A stretch of 64,000 nucleotides of DNA, from NCBI GenBank assembly GCA_963832715.1, contig CAWHVB010000008.1, forward strand, positions 186,001-250,000, given 5' to 3'. Positions 44,153 to 52,710 of the stretch are shown here, piece by piece (within the stretch, counting starts at the first letter, position 1; each line of letters starts with the position of its first letter). Position numbers and translations under genes: made by a program. The notes below the pieces were generated by a model, which was not told where the DNA came from, ran no database searches, and saw nothing but the letters and a program-made list of their open reading frames with translations. The DNA is from DATFVA01 sp963832715 (GTDB lineage Bacteria; Bacteroidota; Ignavibacteria; Ignavibacteriales; Ignavibacteriaceae).

Positions 44153-44854
44153 TTATTTCTTCCTCATAATTAACGCCATGAAGCCCATATAGTCATTCCC
44201 TCCAAGTTTCAGGTATACATTCGACTCGTGACTGATTTTCTTTAATAATTTTTTGTAGTAGCTTTTTTCCTGCTCACTCAGGTTCCCTGCTTCATTCGAA
44301 AGCTTCTTTTCACTAAGCTGATAGAAATCTTTCAGAGTATATGACAGATCCTTTTTATCCAGTATCTCAAATCCTTTCTCCGTGTAATATTTTTCAAGCT
44401 CCCCGGTTGAAAGAGGCATCAGCTCGGATGATTCCCAAATATCATTGATAAAGGCCGGGGGATTCTCCTTCAGCAGGACGATCTCACCGGCGCATAAGAT
44501 CCCCCCGGGTTTCACGATTCTTTTCATTTCTTTGATGATTTTATTTCGTTTTGGCACGGAGAGAGATGCCTGTGCGAATAAAACATCAACGGAATCATTC
44601 CGGAAATCTGTATTGTCATATTCCATCATCCTGATTGCGATATTTTTTTCATTTTGCTGCTGCAGCCTGTATCTCATAGTTATAAGTGAATCATAATCGT
44701 CTACGATTATAATAATTTTTGAAGGCTCCGCGGCGCTGAATTTCCGGGCAATTTCAGTCGTTCCCGGTCCCGCAATAATTATTTTCTGATCCTTAATATC
44801 AATACTATCGAATAGGAATTTAAGCTGCTGATCGGTGCCTGGAAGAAATATCAT
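44153..44854 (-). CDS. Class I SAM-dependent methyltransferase (UbiE-like)
   Basis: A 233-residue protein with a degenerate Rossmann methyltransferase fold: IIIAGPGTTEIARKFS (motif I region), IIIIVDDYDSLITMRYRL (motif II), VDVLFAQASLSVPKRNKIIKEMKRIVKPGGILCAGEIVLLKE (motifs IV-V) and a helical C-terminal part. The KRIVKPGG motif is typical of Methyltransf_11/UbiE-type enzymes. The substrate is unknown. It lies directly upstream of rlmD with one base between stop and start, so it is co-expressed and could be an RNA or quinone methyltransferase; the neighbourhood slightly favours RNA. Confidence 0.75.
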   Translation of the reverse strand: MIFLPGTDQQLKFLFDSIDIKDQKIIIAGPGTTEIARKFSAAEPSKIIIIVDDYDSLITMRYRLQQQNEKNIAIRMMEYDNTDFRNDSVDVLFAQASLSVPKRNKIIKEMKRIVKPGGILCAGEIVLLKENPPAFINDIWESSELMPLSTGELEKYYTEKGFEILDKKDLSYTLKDFYQLSEKKLSNEAGNLSEQEKSYYKKLLKKISHESNVYLKLGGNDYMGFMALIMRKK

Positions 44855-45060
44855 CTTTTAAGTTTTTCCGGGGAAATAGATGGAGATATAAAATTTAGAG
44901 ATGCAATTTACTCAAACTTTTTTAAACCCTGAAGGATGTGTGATGGAAATAGACTAACATTGCCTTTATAAACAAGTTAGGCTATTTTTGAGAAGCGCTC
45001 GGGGAACAAATATGAAGTTACAATCGAATTCCCTGCAGTTTCAACCAATTCGAGGCTTAA

Positions 45061-47097
45061 ATGAAAAAAGTATTATTATTCCTTCTGCTTATCCCTTTTT
45101 TTTCGTATTCCCAGTCGAAACATCCATTGACCGTTGATGATCTGTGGGCGATGAAAAGAGTTGGTGCGTTTGACCTGTCACCCGATGGTAAGACTATAGC
45201 TTTTCAGGTTACATCTTATAACGTTTCAGAAAATAAAGGTAACAACGATATATACCTCGTTGATTCGGATGGTTCGAATCTACGTCCTCTGAAGAATTCA
45301 GATAAAAGCGAATCCGGTCCTGCATTTTCACCCGATGGTAAGAAAATTGCATTTATCAGAGACGGCAATATCTGGACCTGTGCTTATGACGGTTCAGGTG
45401 AAGATATGATAGCTGATATTTCAACAGGTGCCTCCGGCATCGTCTGGTCTCCTGACGGTTCGAAGATTTTGTTTGCTTCTTCTGTCTATCCCGAATGTGC
45501 GACGGATGACTGCAATAAACAGAAAGATGAGGAGAAGCAGAACAGCAAGGTGAAGGCAAGTCTTTTTAAACACCTTCTTTTCAGGCACTGGAATGAATGG
45601 AGAGGCGGTAAATTCAGTCACCTCTTTCTGCTCGACGCAAAAACAAAAAAATATTCTGATCTCCTTCTGCATAAGGAAAAAGATGTTCCTCCGATAGCAT
45701 TAGGCAGCGATAATGATTACTCCTTCTCACCGGATGGAAATGAAATCGCAATTACTATGAATCCGGATAACATGGTTGCGATAAGCACAAATAACGAGAT
45801 CTATACGATTAAGCTGAGCGATGTAAGTGATAATTCTGCAGCTCCCCTTAAAAAAATATCTGATAGTCCTGGAAACGACAATCAGCCTGTTTACTCTCCG
45901 GACGGAATGTACATCGCTTATGTTTCGATGAGTGAAGCAGGACATGAGTCAGACCAGCAGAACCTTGTTTTGTACAACCGTTCTACAGGCGATCGGAAGA
46001 TCATTACTGATGGATTCGACAAATCGGTGGGACAGTTCATATGGTCACTAGACTCGAAGTCTATTTATTTCATCGCAGAGAATGAAATTTATAGCTCTAT
46101 TTATAAGATTGATATTGTTTCTTCGAAGATAGATATGCTGCTGAAAGAACACGATAATGCCTCTGTAACAGTTTCACCAGACGGCAATACGCTTTACTTC
46201 GAACAGCAGAGAAATAACCTGCCGACTGAATTATTTTCGATGAGTATAAAAGGCAGTGGTGTGAAGCAGTTAACGGCTCTTAATAAGGACCGCCTGGCAA
46301 ATATAGAAATGATCCCGATAGAAACATTCTGGTATAAGGGAGCTCAGGGTGATAAACAGCAGTCGATCCTCGTGAAACCACCCTTCTTTGATTCAACAAA
46401 ACAGTACCCGATGATACTGCTCATACACGGCGGTCCCCAGGGCCACTGGAGCGATGATTTCCATTACAGGTGGAACACACAGTTATTCGCCTCAAAAGGT
46501 TATGTTGTGATAGCTCCGAATCCAACCGGAAGTACCGGATACGGACAGAAACTAACTGATGCAGTCTCGGGAAATTGGGGAGGAGATCCATATAAAGATA
46601 TAATGAATGCGACAGATTATGCGCTAAATAACTTCAGCTATATTGATAAAAAGAACCTGTTCGCTGCAGGAGCGTCTTACGGCGGCACTATGATAAATTG
46701 GATAGAAGGACATACAGACAGATTCAATGCGCTTGTCTCCCACGATGGTGTTTACGACCTGAAAAGTATGTACGGCACCACGGAAGAATTGTGGTTCGTA
46801 GAATGGGAGTTTAAAGGAACCCCGTGGGAACATCCTGAATTGTACGATAAGTGGTCACCCAGTAATTACATTCAGAATGCAAAAACGCCTATGCTTATTG
46901 TCCAGGGTGCGAATGACTTCAGGGTGCCGGAAGGACAGGCCTTCGAATTATTCACAGCCCTGCAAAGACAGGGAGTAGAAAGTGAATTATTGTATTTTCC
47001 TGATGAATACCATTTTGTAACTAAACCGCAAAATGCTGAACTTTGGTGGAACACTATTTTTGACTGGTTTGAAAAACATAAAAAGGAGCAGCAATGA
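45061..47097 (+). CDS. Exported S9-family prolyl-oligopeptidase-type peptidase (DPP-like)
   Basis: A 678-residue protein. Signal peptide 1-18 (FFSYSQ). An N-terminal TolB/WD40-like propeller (about 30-410) with 'FDLSPDGKTIAF', 'PAFSPDGKKIAFI', 'IVWSPDGSKILFAS' and 'PVYSPDGMYIAYVS' blades. A C-terminal alpha/beta-hydrolase of family S9 (about 420-675): LIHGGPQGHWSDDFHYRW, nucleophile Ser539 in GASYGG, Asp near 618 in GANDFRVPEG and His near 652 in FPDEYHFV. The architecture matches dipeptidyl-peptidase/acylaminoacyl-peptidase enzymes of the periplasm. The next gene overlaps its stop by 4 bp (ATGA), indicating coupling. Confidence 0.92.
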   Translation: MKKVLLFLLLIPFFSYSQSKHPLTVDDLWAMKRVGAFDLSPDGKTIAFQVTSYNVSENKGNNDIYLVDSDGSNLRPLKNSDKSESGPAFSPDGKKIAFIRDGNIWTCAYDGSGEDMIADISTGASGIVWSPDGSKILFASSVYPECATDDCNKQKDEEKQNSKVKASLFKHLLFRHWNEWRGGKFSHLFLLDAKTKKYSDLLLHKEKDVPPIALGSDNDYSFSPDGNEIAITMNPDNMVAISTNNEIYTIKLSDVSDNSAAPLKKISDSPGNDNQPVYSPDGMYIAYVSMSEAGHESDQQNLVLYNRSTGDRKIITDGFDKSVGQFIWSLDSKSIYFIAENEIYSSIYKIDIVSSKIDMLLKEHDNASVTVSPDGNTLYFEQQRNNLPTELFSMSIKGSGVKQLTALNKDRLANIEMIPIETFWYKGAQGDKQQSILVKPPFFDSTKQYPMILLIHGGPQGHWSDDFHYRWNTQLFASKGYVVIAPNPTGSTGYGQKLTDAVSGNWGGDPYKDIMNATDYALNNFSYIDKKNLFAAGASYGGTMINWIEGHTDRFNALVSHDGVYDLKSMYGTTEELWFVEWEFKGTPWEHPELYDKWSPSNYIQNAKTPMLIVQGANDFRVPEGQAFELFTALQRQGVESELLYFPDEYHFVTKPQNAELWWNTIFDWFEKHKKEQQ

Positions 47098-47486
47098 AAG
47101 AAACGGATTTTCAGGATGGTACTGATTTAACCGAACTCGAGGAATTCGATGCTCTTGATTTCGGCGGAGAAAGCGAAGAGAAAACCAGGGAGAAAATGAA
47201 TTATGTTGAAGAAAACCTGTGGGAAAAACTTGAAAGAGTCGGTAAGAAAATCTCCTTCGCAAAGGATATATTGGCCCTGGTAAAGTATATGCGGGATCCC
47301 CTTGTTTCCTGGCACCGCAAAGCTATTGTTGTTGCCGCTTTAATCTATTTTATCAGTCCTGTTGATGCTATTCCCGATATCGCCCCACTTGTTGGTTATC
47401 TCGATGATCTGGGCGTAATCACCGCTGTCTTGAAGTTCCTGGGACATGAACTTATTCCCTATTACGACTCATCCTACCGAAGCTGA
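47094..47486 (+). CDS. DUF1232 (YkvA-like) small membrane-associated protein
   Basis: A 130-residue protein. Its N-terminal third is acidic and helical (LTELEEFDALDFGGESEEK). The DUF1232 core spans about 62-120: RDPLVSWHRKAIVVAALIYFISPVDAIPDIAPLVGYLDDLGVI, with the signature 'YFISPVDAIPD' and one hydrophobic segment. The function of YkvA-type proteins is unknown. Its ATG overlaps the S9 peptidase stop (ATGA), so it is translated with it. Terminator 22 bp after its stop. Confidence 0.85.
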   Translation: MKETDFQDGTDLTELEEFDALDFGGESEEKTREKMNYVEENLWEKLERVGKKISFAKDILALVKYMRDPLVSWHRKAIVVAALIYFISPVDAIPDIAPLVGYLDDLGVITAVLKFLGHELIPYYDSSYRS

Positions 47487-47501
47487 GTAAACCAGAATCT
47501 T

Positions 47502-47537
47502 AAAAAAATTCCTGTCAATACGGCAGGAATTTTTTTT
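47502..47537 (+). terminator. Rho-independent terminator
   Basis: ATTCCTGTC-AATAC-GGCAGGAAT stem (one G-T pair) followed by T8; an A-run precedes it. Confidence 0.85.
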
Positions 47538-47618
47538 ATCATCGAGAACCCAATTTGAATAATTCACTAGCTAAATATCTATTTTTTTGTAACTTTTATC
47601 TCAACGAACGGAGAAAAT

Positions 47619-48158
47619 ATGAATTACAAGATCCTTGAATCAAATATATTATTCCGCGGAAAGGTTTTTGATCTGCGTGTCGATAAAATAAAATACGACA
47701 GCGGTAATGAAGGCATCAGGGAGATTGCTGTTCATCCCGGCGGCGCGGTTATAGTGCCTGTGAAATCTGACGGTAAATTTATTATGGTTTCGCAGTACCG
47801 ATATCCCTTTGAAAAATTCCTGCTCGAATTCCCTGCGGGTAAACTCGATTTTAATGAGGCCCCCGAAGTTTGTGCGTTCAGGGAACTTCAGGAAGAAACG
47901 GGTTATAAAACTGATAAGCTTCAGAAGCTTGGTGCAATTTCTACAACGCCTGGTTTCTGTACTGAGATACTTCATCTCTACCTGGCACAGGATCTGACTC
48001 CCGGAAAACATAACCGTGAAGAAGGGGAGTACGGTATGGAAGTAAAAGAATTTACATTCGGCGAGATAGAAGATAAGATACGCAAGGGGGAGATAATAGA
48101 TTCAAAGTCCATCTGCGGTTTCTATTTGGCTTCTAAATTACTTTTGAATGATAAATAA
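47619..48158 (+). CDS. NUDIX hydrolase, ADP-ribose pyrophosphatase-like
   Basis: A 179-residue protein. Nudix box at 74-96: GKLDFNEAPEVCAFRELQEETGY, fitting G-x5-E-x7-R-E-x2-E-E-x-G. The N-terminal half (VFDLRVDKIKYDSGNEGIREIAVHPGGAVIVPV...MVSQYRYP) is the dimerisation domain typical of ADP-ribose/nucleoside-diphosphate-sugar pyrophosphatases, and the conserved 'QYRYP' supports this class. It would hydrolyse ADP-ribose or a related sugar nucleotide in the cytoplasm. An ACGGAGAA ribosome-binding site. It is the last ordinary gene before the repeat cluster. Confidence 0.9.
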   Translation: MNYKILESNILFRGKVFDLRVDKIKYDSGNEGIREIAVHPGGAVIVPVKSDGKFIMVSQYRYPFEKFLLEFPAGKLDFNEAPEVCAFRELQEETGYKTDKLQKLGAISTTPGFCTEILHLYLAQDLTPGKHNREEGEYGMEVKEFTFGEIEDKIRKGEIIDSKSICGFYLASKLLLNDK

Positions 48159-48193
48159 TTTCCTCGAATCCCGTAATACTTCCTAACTTTGTC

Positions 48194-48240
48194 GGCTGAT
48201 TTATCCCGACTGTGCTGATTTGGTCGGGAGTGTCCCGCTT
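48194..48240. repeat. Left boundary repeat (47 bp)
   Basis: Direct counterpart of 49191-49238. It contains an inverted repeat TCCCGAC / GTCGGGA and the overlapping CGGGA-GTG-TCCCG hairpin. Confidence 0.8.
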
Positions 48241-48245
48241 ATTTT

Positions 48246-48390
48246 CTGAAATTATAATTCTGAATGATTCGCCGTTTGCCTCGGTACATTTCTCCGCTTC
48301 GCTCCGAAACACTCGGCAACCGCTACAAATACTCAACTGTCGCCATAAATCCTGCTTTGAGGAATATCGAAGCCAATGCAACCATCGCTC
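48246..48390. repeat. Core repeat copy A (divergent)
   Basis: It begins CTGAAATTATAATT, followed by ATTCGCCGTTTGCCTCGG and the CTCCGCTTCGCTCC core, and ends in GCAACCATCGCTCC. It is about 80% like copies B and C, then diverges at the 3' end of the GIY-YIG gene. Confidence 0.8.
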
Positions 48391-48409
48391 CGAATACTCA
48401 ACAGCTTTA

Positions 48410-48697
48410 TCATTTCCCTTTGTTCCTCTTAAAAACTTTCTTTGCAAGTTTTGACAATGCTTCTTGCTGCTCCTCGATCAATGCTCGTTTCTTATTGTGA
48501 CTCCATCTCTGGATTTGTTTTTCTCTATTAAATGCTTCATCTATTCTGTCAAATTCTTCCTGATAAACCAGTTCTACAGGCAACCTTGACTTAGTAAAAT
48601 TGGCTCCCTTCCCATTTTGGTGTTCATCTATTCTTCTTTTTAAATCATTTGTACTGCCCGTATAATAACTACTGTCAGCACATTCTAGAATGTACAT
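48410..48697 (-). CDS. Stand-alone GIY-YIG endonuclease domain protein
   Basis: A 95-residue protein from the ATG at 48697; a TTG five codons upstream is the alternative and gives no better ribosome-binding site. The whole protein is one GIY-YIG domain of the UPF0213/YhbQ type: YILECADSSYYTGSTNDLKRR has the YIL...YYTG signature and the conserved Arg. It is followed by a Glu-His pair (DEH), FTKSRLPVELVY and the C-terminal FNREKQIQRWSHNKKRALIE with the conserved Glu/Lys-rich helix. Such proteins can cut single-stranded or structured DNA, but most stand-alone members are uncharacterised. It sits inside a cluster of repeats, copy A downstream and copies B and C upstream, all in direct orientation. 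Confidence 0.9.
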   Translation of the reverse strand: MYILECADSSYYTGSTNDLKRRIDEHQNGKGANFTKSRLPVELVYQEEFDRIDEAFNREKQIQRWSHNKKRALIEEQQEALSKLAKKVFKRNKGK

Positions 48698-48764
48698 AAA
48701 CCCTTTGCCCAAATTATTTTCCCTCTAACCACTGATGTTTGATTATTAAAATTAATTATTTTTT

Positions 48765-48944
48765 TGAAAATTATATAGTAATTCTGACCGATTCGCCGTT
48801 TGCCTCGATACATTTCTCCGCTTCGCTCCGAAACACTCGGCAACCGCCACGAATACTCAATTGCCACCATAAATCCTGCTTGAACGGATATCGAAGTTGA
48901 TGGCAACCATCATCTGAAAACTTGGCAACCGTAGCGGTGGCTGA
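48765..48944. repeat. Core repeat copy B
   Basis: Core 48791-48944 (154 bp) is identical to copy C except about two bases; a short leader (48765-48790) resembles the leaders of A and C. It runs into a nested hairpin at 48935-48993. Confidence 0.9.
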
Positions 48945-48993
48945 GTGTCCCGCCCTTGTTTTTATAAGTGGGCGGGATGTATCGAAGCCACCG
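48935..48993. repeat. Nested hairpin at end of copy B
   Basis: Outer stem CGGTGGCT (48935-48942) with AGCCACCG (48986-48993), inner stem TCCCGCCC (48948-48955) with GGGCGGGA (48970-48977). All 16 base pairs are perfect, forming a two-tier cruciform or RNA stem. Confidence 0.8.
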
Positions 48994-49021
48994 ATATAGG
49001 AAGCTATGTTCCACATTTTTG

Positions 49022-49196
49022 CTGAAATTATAATTATGACTAATTCGCCGTTTGCCTCGATACATTTCTCCGCTTCGCTCCGAAACACTCGGCAACCGCA
49101 ACGAATACCCAATTGCCACCATAAATCCTGCTTGAACGGATATCGAAGTTGATGGCAACCATCATCTGAAAACTTGGCAACCGTAGCGGTGGCTGA
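49022..49196. repeat. Core repeat copy C
   Basis: Leader CTGAAATTATAATT (49022) and core 49043-49196. It is offset exactly 252 bp from copy B and continues directly into the right boundary repeat. Confidence 0.9.
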
Positions 49197-49238
49197 TTTA
49201 TCCCAACTTTGCTGATTTGGTCGGGGAGTGTCCCGCTT
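49191..49238. repeat. Right boundary repeat (48 bp)
   Basis: Direct counterpart of 48194-48240, with one extra G. The two share the order of the TTTATCCC, GCTGATTTGGTCGGG and GTGTCCCGCTT blocks. Confidence 0.8.
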
Positions 49239-49371
49239 TACCTACCGCTCTACCATAAAAAGAGATAGTTGTAAATGCGAAAGCCAGCCCTTGCTTTAAG
49301 CTTACCGTATTATTCCTTTTGAAATTCCATCCAAAATCATTTAATTTTCAGTTCATTAATAAAGTTTGAAA

Positions 49372-51075
49372 ATGCTCAGATCACTACACATAAAAGACTA
49401 TGCGCTTATCGACAGTATCGATGTTGAGTTCGGGAAAGGACTGAATATTATTACCGGTGAAACTGGTGCGGGTAAATCGATCCTGATCGATGCAATGGGT
49501 CTCCTCCTTGGTGAAAGAGCTTCTGTCGATATTGTAAGAAAAGATTCTGCTAAATCAGTGGTCGAAGGAATATTCGATGTCGAGTCGAATCAAAAGGTTA
49601 AAAAACTACTGAAAGATAATGAAATAGATTTTTTCCCCGAACTTATTCTCCGCAGGGAAATTTCTCTTAAAGGCGCTAACCGGTGTTTTGTAAATGATAC
49701 CCCCGTTCCTCTGTCGTTAATAAAAGACCTGGGCGACCTGCTTGTCGACCTTCACGGTCAGCACGAACATCAGTCTCTGCTTCGTACTGAAACACATATC
49801 GACTTTCTTGATGAGTTTGCGGATACTGAAAAACTCCTTAAAGCTTATTCGGATGCGTACAAAGATATGAGAGAATTGTTATCACGGCTCGGGGAATTGC
49901 GCAGTAAAGAGTCTTCTCTGAAAGAGAAAAAAGAGTTTTATGAATTTCAGATTAAGGAAATTGACGCTGTGTCTCCTGTGGAAGGCGAAGAGGAACAGAT
50001 TACCAGTGAGCTGAACATAATGGAAAATGCGGAAAAACTTCTGGGAATAACAGGCTCGGTATATGAGAATCTGTTTGATTCTGAAAATTCTGTTCACGAT
50101 CAGCTTACACAGATAAAAAATAAGATAGATGAGCTGCTTAATATTGACAGCAGTTTCAGTGAAATTGAAAATGAGTTCAGTTCAATCATAGCCCAGGTCC
50201 GCGATGCTGCCGAGTTTATCAGGAAGTATAATTCTAAAATAGATCTTGACCCGGAACACCTTGAAGAACTCAGGGAAAGACTGGGAGCGATTTCGCTGCT
50301 TAAGAAAAAATTCGGCGGCTCGATTGCTTCGGTTCTCGCTTATAGAAAAAAAATAGGTGAGGAATATGATGCCGCTGAAAATTATTCCCAGCATATTCAG
50401 AAACTTGAAAAACACGTTCAGATCGCCCGTGAAGCTGCAGGCCTGATTGCCGGGAAACTCTCGTCTAAACGGAAAGAAGCTGCCGGCAGAGTGGAGAAGG
50501 AGGTAGTTAAGGTTTTGGCCGGACTCGGGATCCCGGATGCAAAATTTCAGGTTAGAATAAATCAGGCAAATGAAAGCGATCCCGCTGATTCTGTTTCTGT
50601 CTCAGGAAAAAATTATAAGGCGGATGTCAAAGGTATCGATACGGTGGAGTTTTATATTTCTACAAATGCCGGTGAGGATGTTAAACCCTTGATCAAAGTG
50701 GCTTCCGGAGGTGAGATCTCAAGAATCATGCTTTCTCTCAAAACTATACTTGCAAAGAATGACAAACTTCCGCTTCTCATCTTTGATGAGATTGATACGG
50801 GAGTCAGCGGCAGGATTGCTCAGAAGGTGGGCGGCGCTCTGAAATCCATCGCCTCGTCTCATCAGGTAATTGCAATAACACACCTTCCCCAGATAGCCGG
50901 ACTCGGCAACAGTAATTATGTGGTTGAAAAAGGCACCTCTGATAACCGTGTTACAAGTTCAATCAGGAAGCTGAACGAAGATGAAAAGATTAAAGAAGTT
51001 GCGAAGCTGATGAGCGGTGAAAATATAACTGAAGCCAGTCTGAAAGGCGCCAGGGAACTGATGGGTTTAAATTGA
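49372..51075 (+). CDS. recN: DNA repair protein RecN
   Basis: A 567-residue SMC-like ATPase. Start at the ATG at 49372 (MLRSLHIKDYALIDSIDVEF is the family's usual N-terminus); an in-frame TTG two codons upstream is less likely. Walker A GETGAGKSIL at about 29-38, LHGQHEHQSLL (family His-rich segment) near 125, long coiled coils in the middle (about 150-370), signature ASGGEISRIMLSLKTIL near 447, and Walker B LLIFDEIDTGVSGRIAQKVG with a late ITHLPQIAG motif. RecN acts in double-strand-break repair with RecA. It is next to a repeat cluster with a nuclease gene; Ku is 8.8 kb away. Confidence 0.96.
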   Translation: MLRSLHIKDYALIDSIDVEFGKGLNIITGETGAGKSILIDAMGLLLGERASVDIVRKDSAKSVVEGIFDVESNQKVKKLLKDNEIDFFPELILRREISLKGANRCFVNDTPVPLSLIKDLGDLLVDLHGQHEHQSLLRTETHIDFLDEFADTEKLLKAYSDAYKDMRELLSRLGELRSKESSLKEKKEFYEFQIKEIDAVSPVEGEEEQITSELNIMENAEKLLGITGSVYENLFDSENSVHDQLTQIKNKIDELLNIDSSFSEIENEFSSIIAQVRDAAEFIRKYNSKIDLDPEHLEELRERLGAISLLKKKFGGSIASVLAYRKKIGEEYDAAENYSQHIQKLEKHVQIAREAAGLIAGKLSSKRKEAAGRVEKEVVKVLAGLGIPDAKFQVRINQANESDPADSVSVSGKNYKADVKGIDTVEFYISTNAGEDVKPLIKVASGGEISRIMLSLKTILAKNDKLPLLIFDEIDTGVSGRIAQKVGGALKSIASSHQVIAITHLPQIAGLGNSNYVVEKGTSDNRVTSSIRKLNEDEKIKEVAKLMSGENITEASLKGARELMGLN

Positions 51076-51141
51076 TCGGTAAATTATATCTGTTTCTTTA
51101 AGCATTTTGCCCGAATATTCCTGCAATATTGCGAAAATTAT

Positions 51142-51165
51142 CCCTTTTTAAGGGTATTATTTTTG
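51142..51165 (+). terminator. Weak terminator-like hairpin after recN
   Basis: CCCTT-TTT-AAGGG stem followed by TATTATTTTTG, about 65 bp past the recN stop. Short stem; could instead be part of the next promoter. Confidence 0.35.
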
Positions 51166-51252
51166 TTATACTAAATTGATTGTGTATAATAATATCTTAT
51201 ATTTCGATCTTTGGATTAAACTTTCAACATCAATTAAATTAAGGAAATGTAG

Positions 51253-52140
51253 ATGAAGAAGACTCTTCTTTTGCTCACATTATTTATCTTCATCGCGAAA
51301 CCCGGGTTTTCGCAGATAGAGGACAGACTCGCACAATTAGCTCAGAACAATGCTGAAGATTACGTAAGACCATTCGCAACTTCTCTTGGTACCGCATTGA
51401 ATTCAAATGGTTATTATTCAGCTGATATACCTTCAATGATATCTTTCTCAATAAGTTTCAGAGGTATGTACATCCTGATACCGGAATCCCAAAAGAATTT
51501 TACCCCCTCATTCGATGTGCCTGGTTATCAGTCAAATAAAGAAACAGCAACAATATACGGCGATAAGGGAGCTGCTTATGCAGGTCCGAATGGATATATT
51601 GTTATGCCTCCCGGAATAAATAGAACAGGTATACCCGTTGGATACCCTCAGGTTGGCGCTAGTTTTATGGGAACCCAGGTAATCCTGAGATACCTTCCTA
51701 AAGTCAAGATCGCTGATGATAACGATCTGAGCATTTTCGGAATCGGAGTGGCTCATAGTATCAGCAGGTATATTCCGCTTTTCCCTATCGATCTGGCTGT
51801 TCAGTTTCTCTATAATAATATTGAAGTTTCCGGGGTTATGAAGCTCAGTAATATTGCTTTTAATGCACACGCCAGTAAAACCATTGGTCTTCTGACGCCT
51901 TATGTTGGTCTGCAATATGAGAATACTTCCCTCGATTTGAATTATACTATAAAAGGTGAACCACAGAGCGGAGATCCAAACCTGCGTAATGACCAGAATA
52001 TTTCTGCTTCGATAACCGGCGATAATCATTTCAGAGCTACTGTCGGTGCTTCTTTGAAACTTGCAATTATTGTACTTAACGCTGATTTCAGCATCGGATC
52101 ACAGCCTGTAGCTGCAGGCGGATTAACTTTCGAATTTTAA
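51253..52140 (+). CDS. Outer-membrane beta-barrel-like protein (DUF6588-like)
   Basis: A 295-residue exported protein. Signal peptide 1-21 (PGFSQ). The remainder consists of short alternating strands with aromatic girdles (SMISFSISFRGMYIL, QVILRYLPKVKI, DLSIFGIGVAHSI, IDLAVQFLYNN, LTPYVGLQYENTSLDLNY) and ends in a C-terminal Phe (LTFEF), as outer-membrane barrels do. The N-terminal region LAQLAQNNAEDYVRPFATSLGTALNSNGYYSA is characteristic of a Bacteroidota family that I tentatively assign to DUF6588. Function unknown. The next gene starts 12 bp after the stop with its own strong ribosome-binding site. Confidence 0.7.
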   Translation: MKKTLLLLTLFIFIAKPGFSQIEDRLAQLAQNNAEDYVRPFATSLGTALNSNGYYSADIPSMISFSISFRGMYILIPESQKNFTPSFDVPGYQSNKETATIYGDKGAAYAGPNGYIVMPPGINRTGIPVGYPQVGASFMGTQVILRYLPKVKIADDNDLSIFGIGVAHSISRYIPLFPIDLAVQFLYNNIEVSGVMKLSNIAFNAHASKTIGLLTPYVGLQYENTSLDLNYTIKGEPQSGDPNLRNDQNISASITGDNHFRATVGASLKLAIIVLNADFSIGSQPVAAGGLTFEF

Positions 52141-52152
52141 TAAGGAGATAAA

Positions 52153-52710
52153 ATGAAAAAATATATTATAAGAACCGGCACATCTTTATTCCTGTTGTTC
52201 CTGATGCTCACCTGGAATGGGTGTGACGCATTTAATTCCCTGCCGCTTAATATTCCGTTTACATTGAATGTCAATGTGACGGGCTCTGACAATTCACTGT
52301 CAAATAGTGCTTCCTATTGCCTAAGCACAGATTCAGATACATATACCGAGTACCGCGATAAGATAAATAGTCTGCATTTTGTTGAAGCAGCTTACAGAAC
52401 AAAGAATGTTTTCCCTCAGGGGCTTTCCGGCAATATAACTGTGGCTCTTCAGGATGGAAACGGAAATAACCTGTTCAGCTATACTATTCCTGGAGCAGCT
52501 CCTGCTGATTATATGGCGCCGAATTCGCCATATATTCTCCAGCTTTCTCAGTCACAGATCGATTTCATAAATACGTATCTCAATAGTCTGCTGAGTACAG
52601 GAGCCTGCTTTACTGCCGTTATTACAGTCGATAACATAACCGGCGGCAATCCTCCGTATTCGGTAAATGGTGCAATCGATATGGTTATCGAAGCAGATAC
52701 AGATCTGTAA
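52153..52710 (+). CDS. Small lipoprotein of unknown function
   Basis: A 185-residue exported protein with a hydrophobic N-terminus and TWNGC near residue 24, a non-canonical lipobox of the kind common in Bacteroidota. The rest is beta-rich (FTLNVNVTGSDNS, NITVALQDGNGNNLFSYTI, CFTAVITVDNITGG), resembling a jellyroll or Ig-like domain. No family recognised. It follows the barrel gene by 12 bp (AAGGAGATAAA site) and is probably co-transcribed. The last codon and stop (CTG TAA) are the first bases of a 24-bp dispersed repeat that begins at 52705, suggesting that the original C-terminus may have been altered by the repeat. Confidence 0.6.
   Translation: MKKYIIRTGTSLFLLFLMLTWNGCDAFNSLPLNIPFTLNVNVTGSDNSLSNSASYCLSTDSDTYTEYRDKINSLHFVEAAYRTKNVFPQGLSGNITVALQDGNGNNLFSYTIPGAAPADYMAPNSPYILQLSQSQIDFINTYLNSLLSTGACFTAVITVDNITGGNPPYSVNGAIDMVIEADTDL

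Larger units (their letters stand above)
48194..49238. mobile_element. Repeat cluster carrying a stand-alone GIY-YIG nuclease gene
   Basis: A ~1.05-kb block between the NUDIX gene and recN. It is bounded by two direct copies of a 47-48-bp sequence starting GGCTGATTTATCCC and ending GTGTCCCGCTT (48194-48240 and 49191-49238). Inside are three direct copies of a ~150-bp core and one reversed GIY-YIG gene. The block contains no transposase. Inference: a small repeat-plus-nuclease element, possibly mobilised or maintained by the GIY-YIG protein. Alternatively it is a REP-like repeat family that happens to flank the gene. Confidence 0.55.

Noticed and set aside
48771..49158. Overlapping minus-strand frames in the repeat cluster encoding repeated 'GCRVFRSEAEKCIEANGE'
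   Set aside because: The repeated peptide simply reflects the repeated DNA; no ribosome-binding site or domain supports translation.
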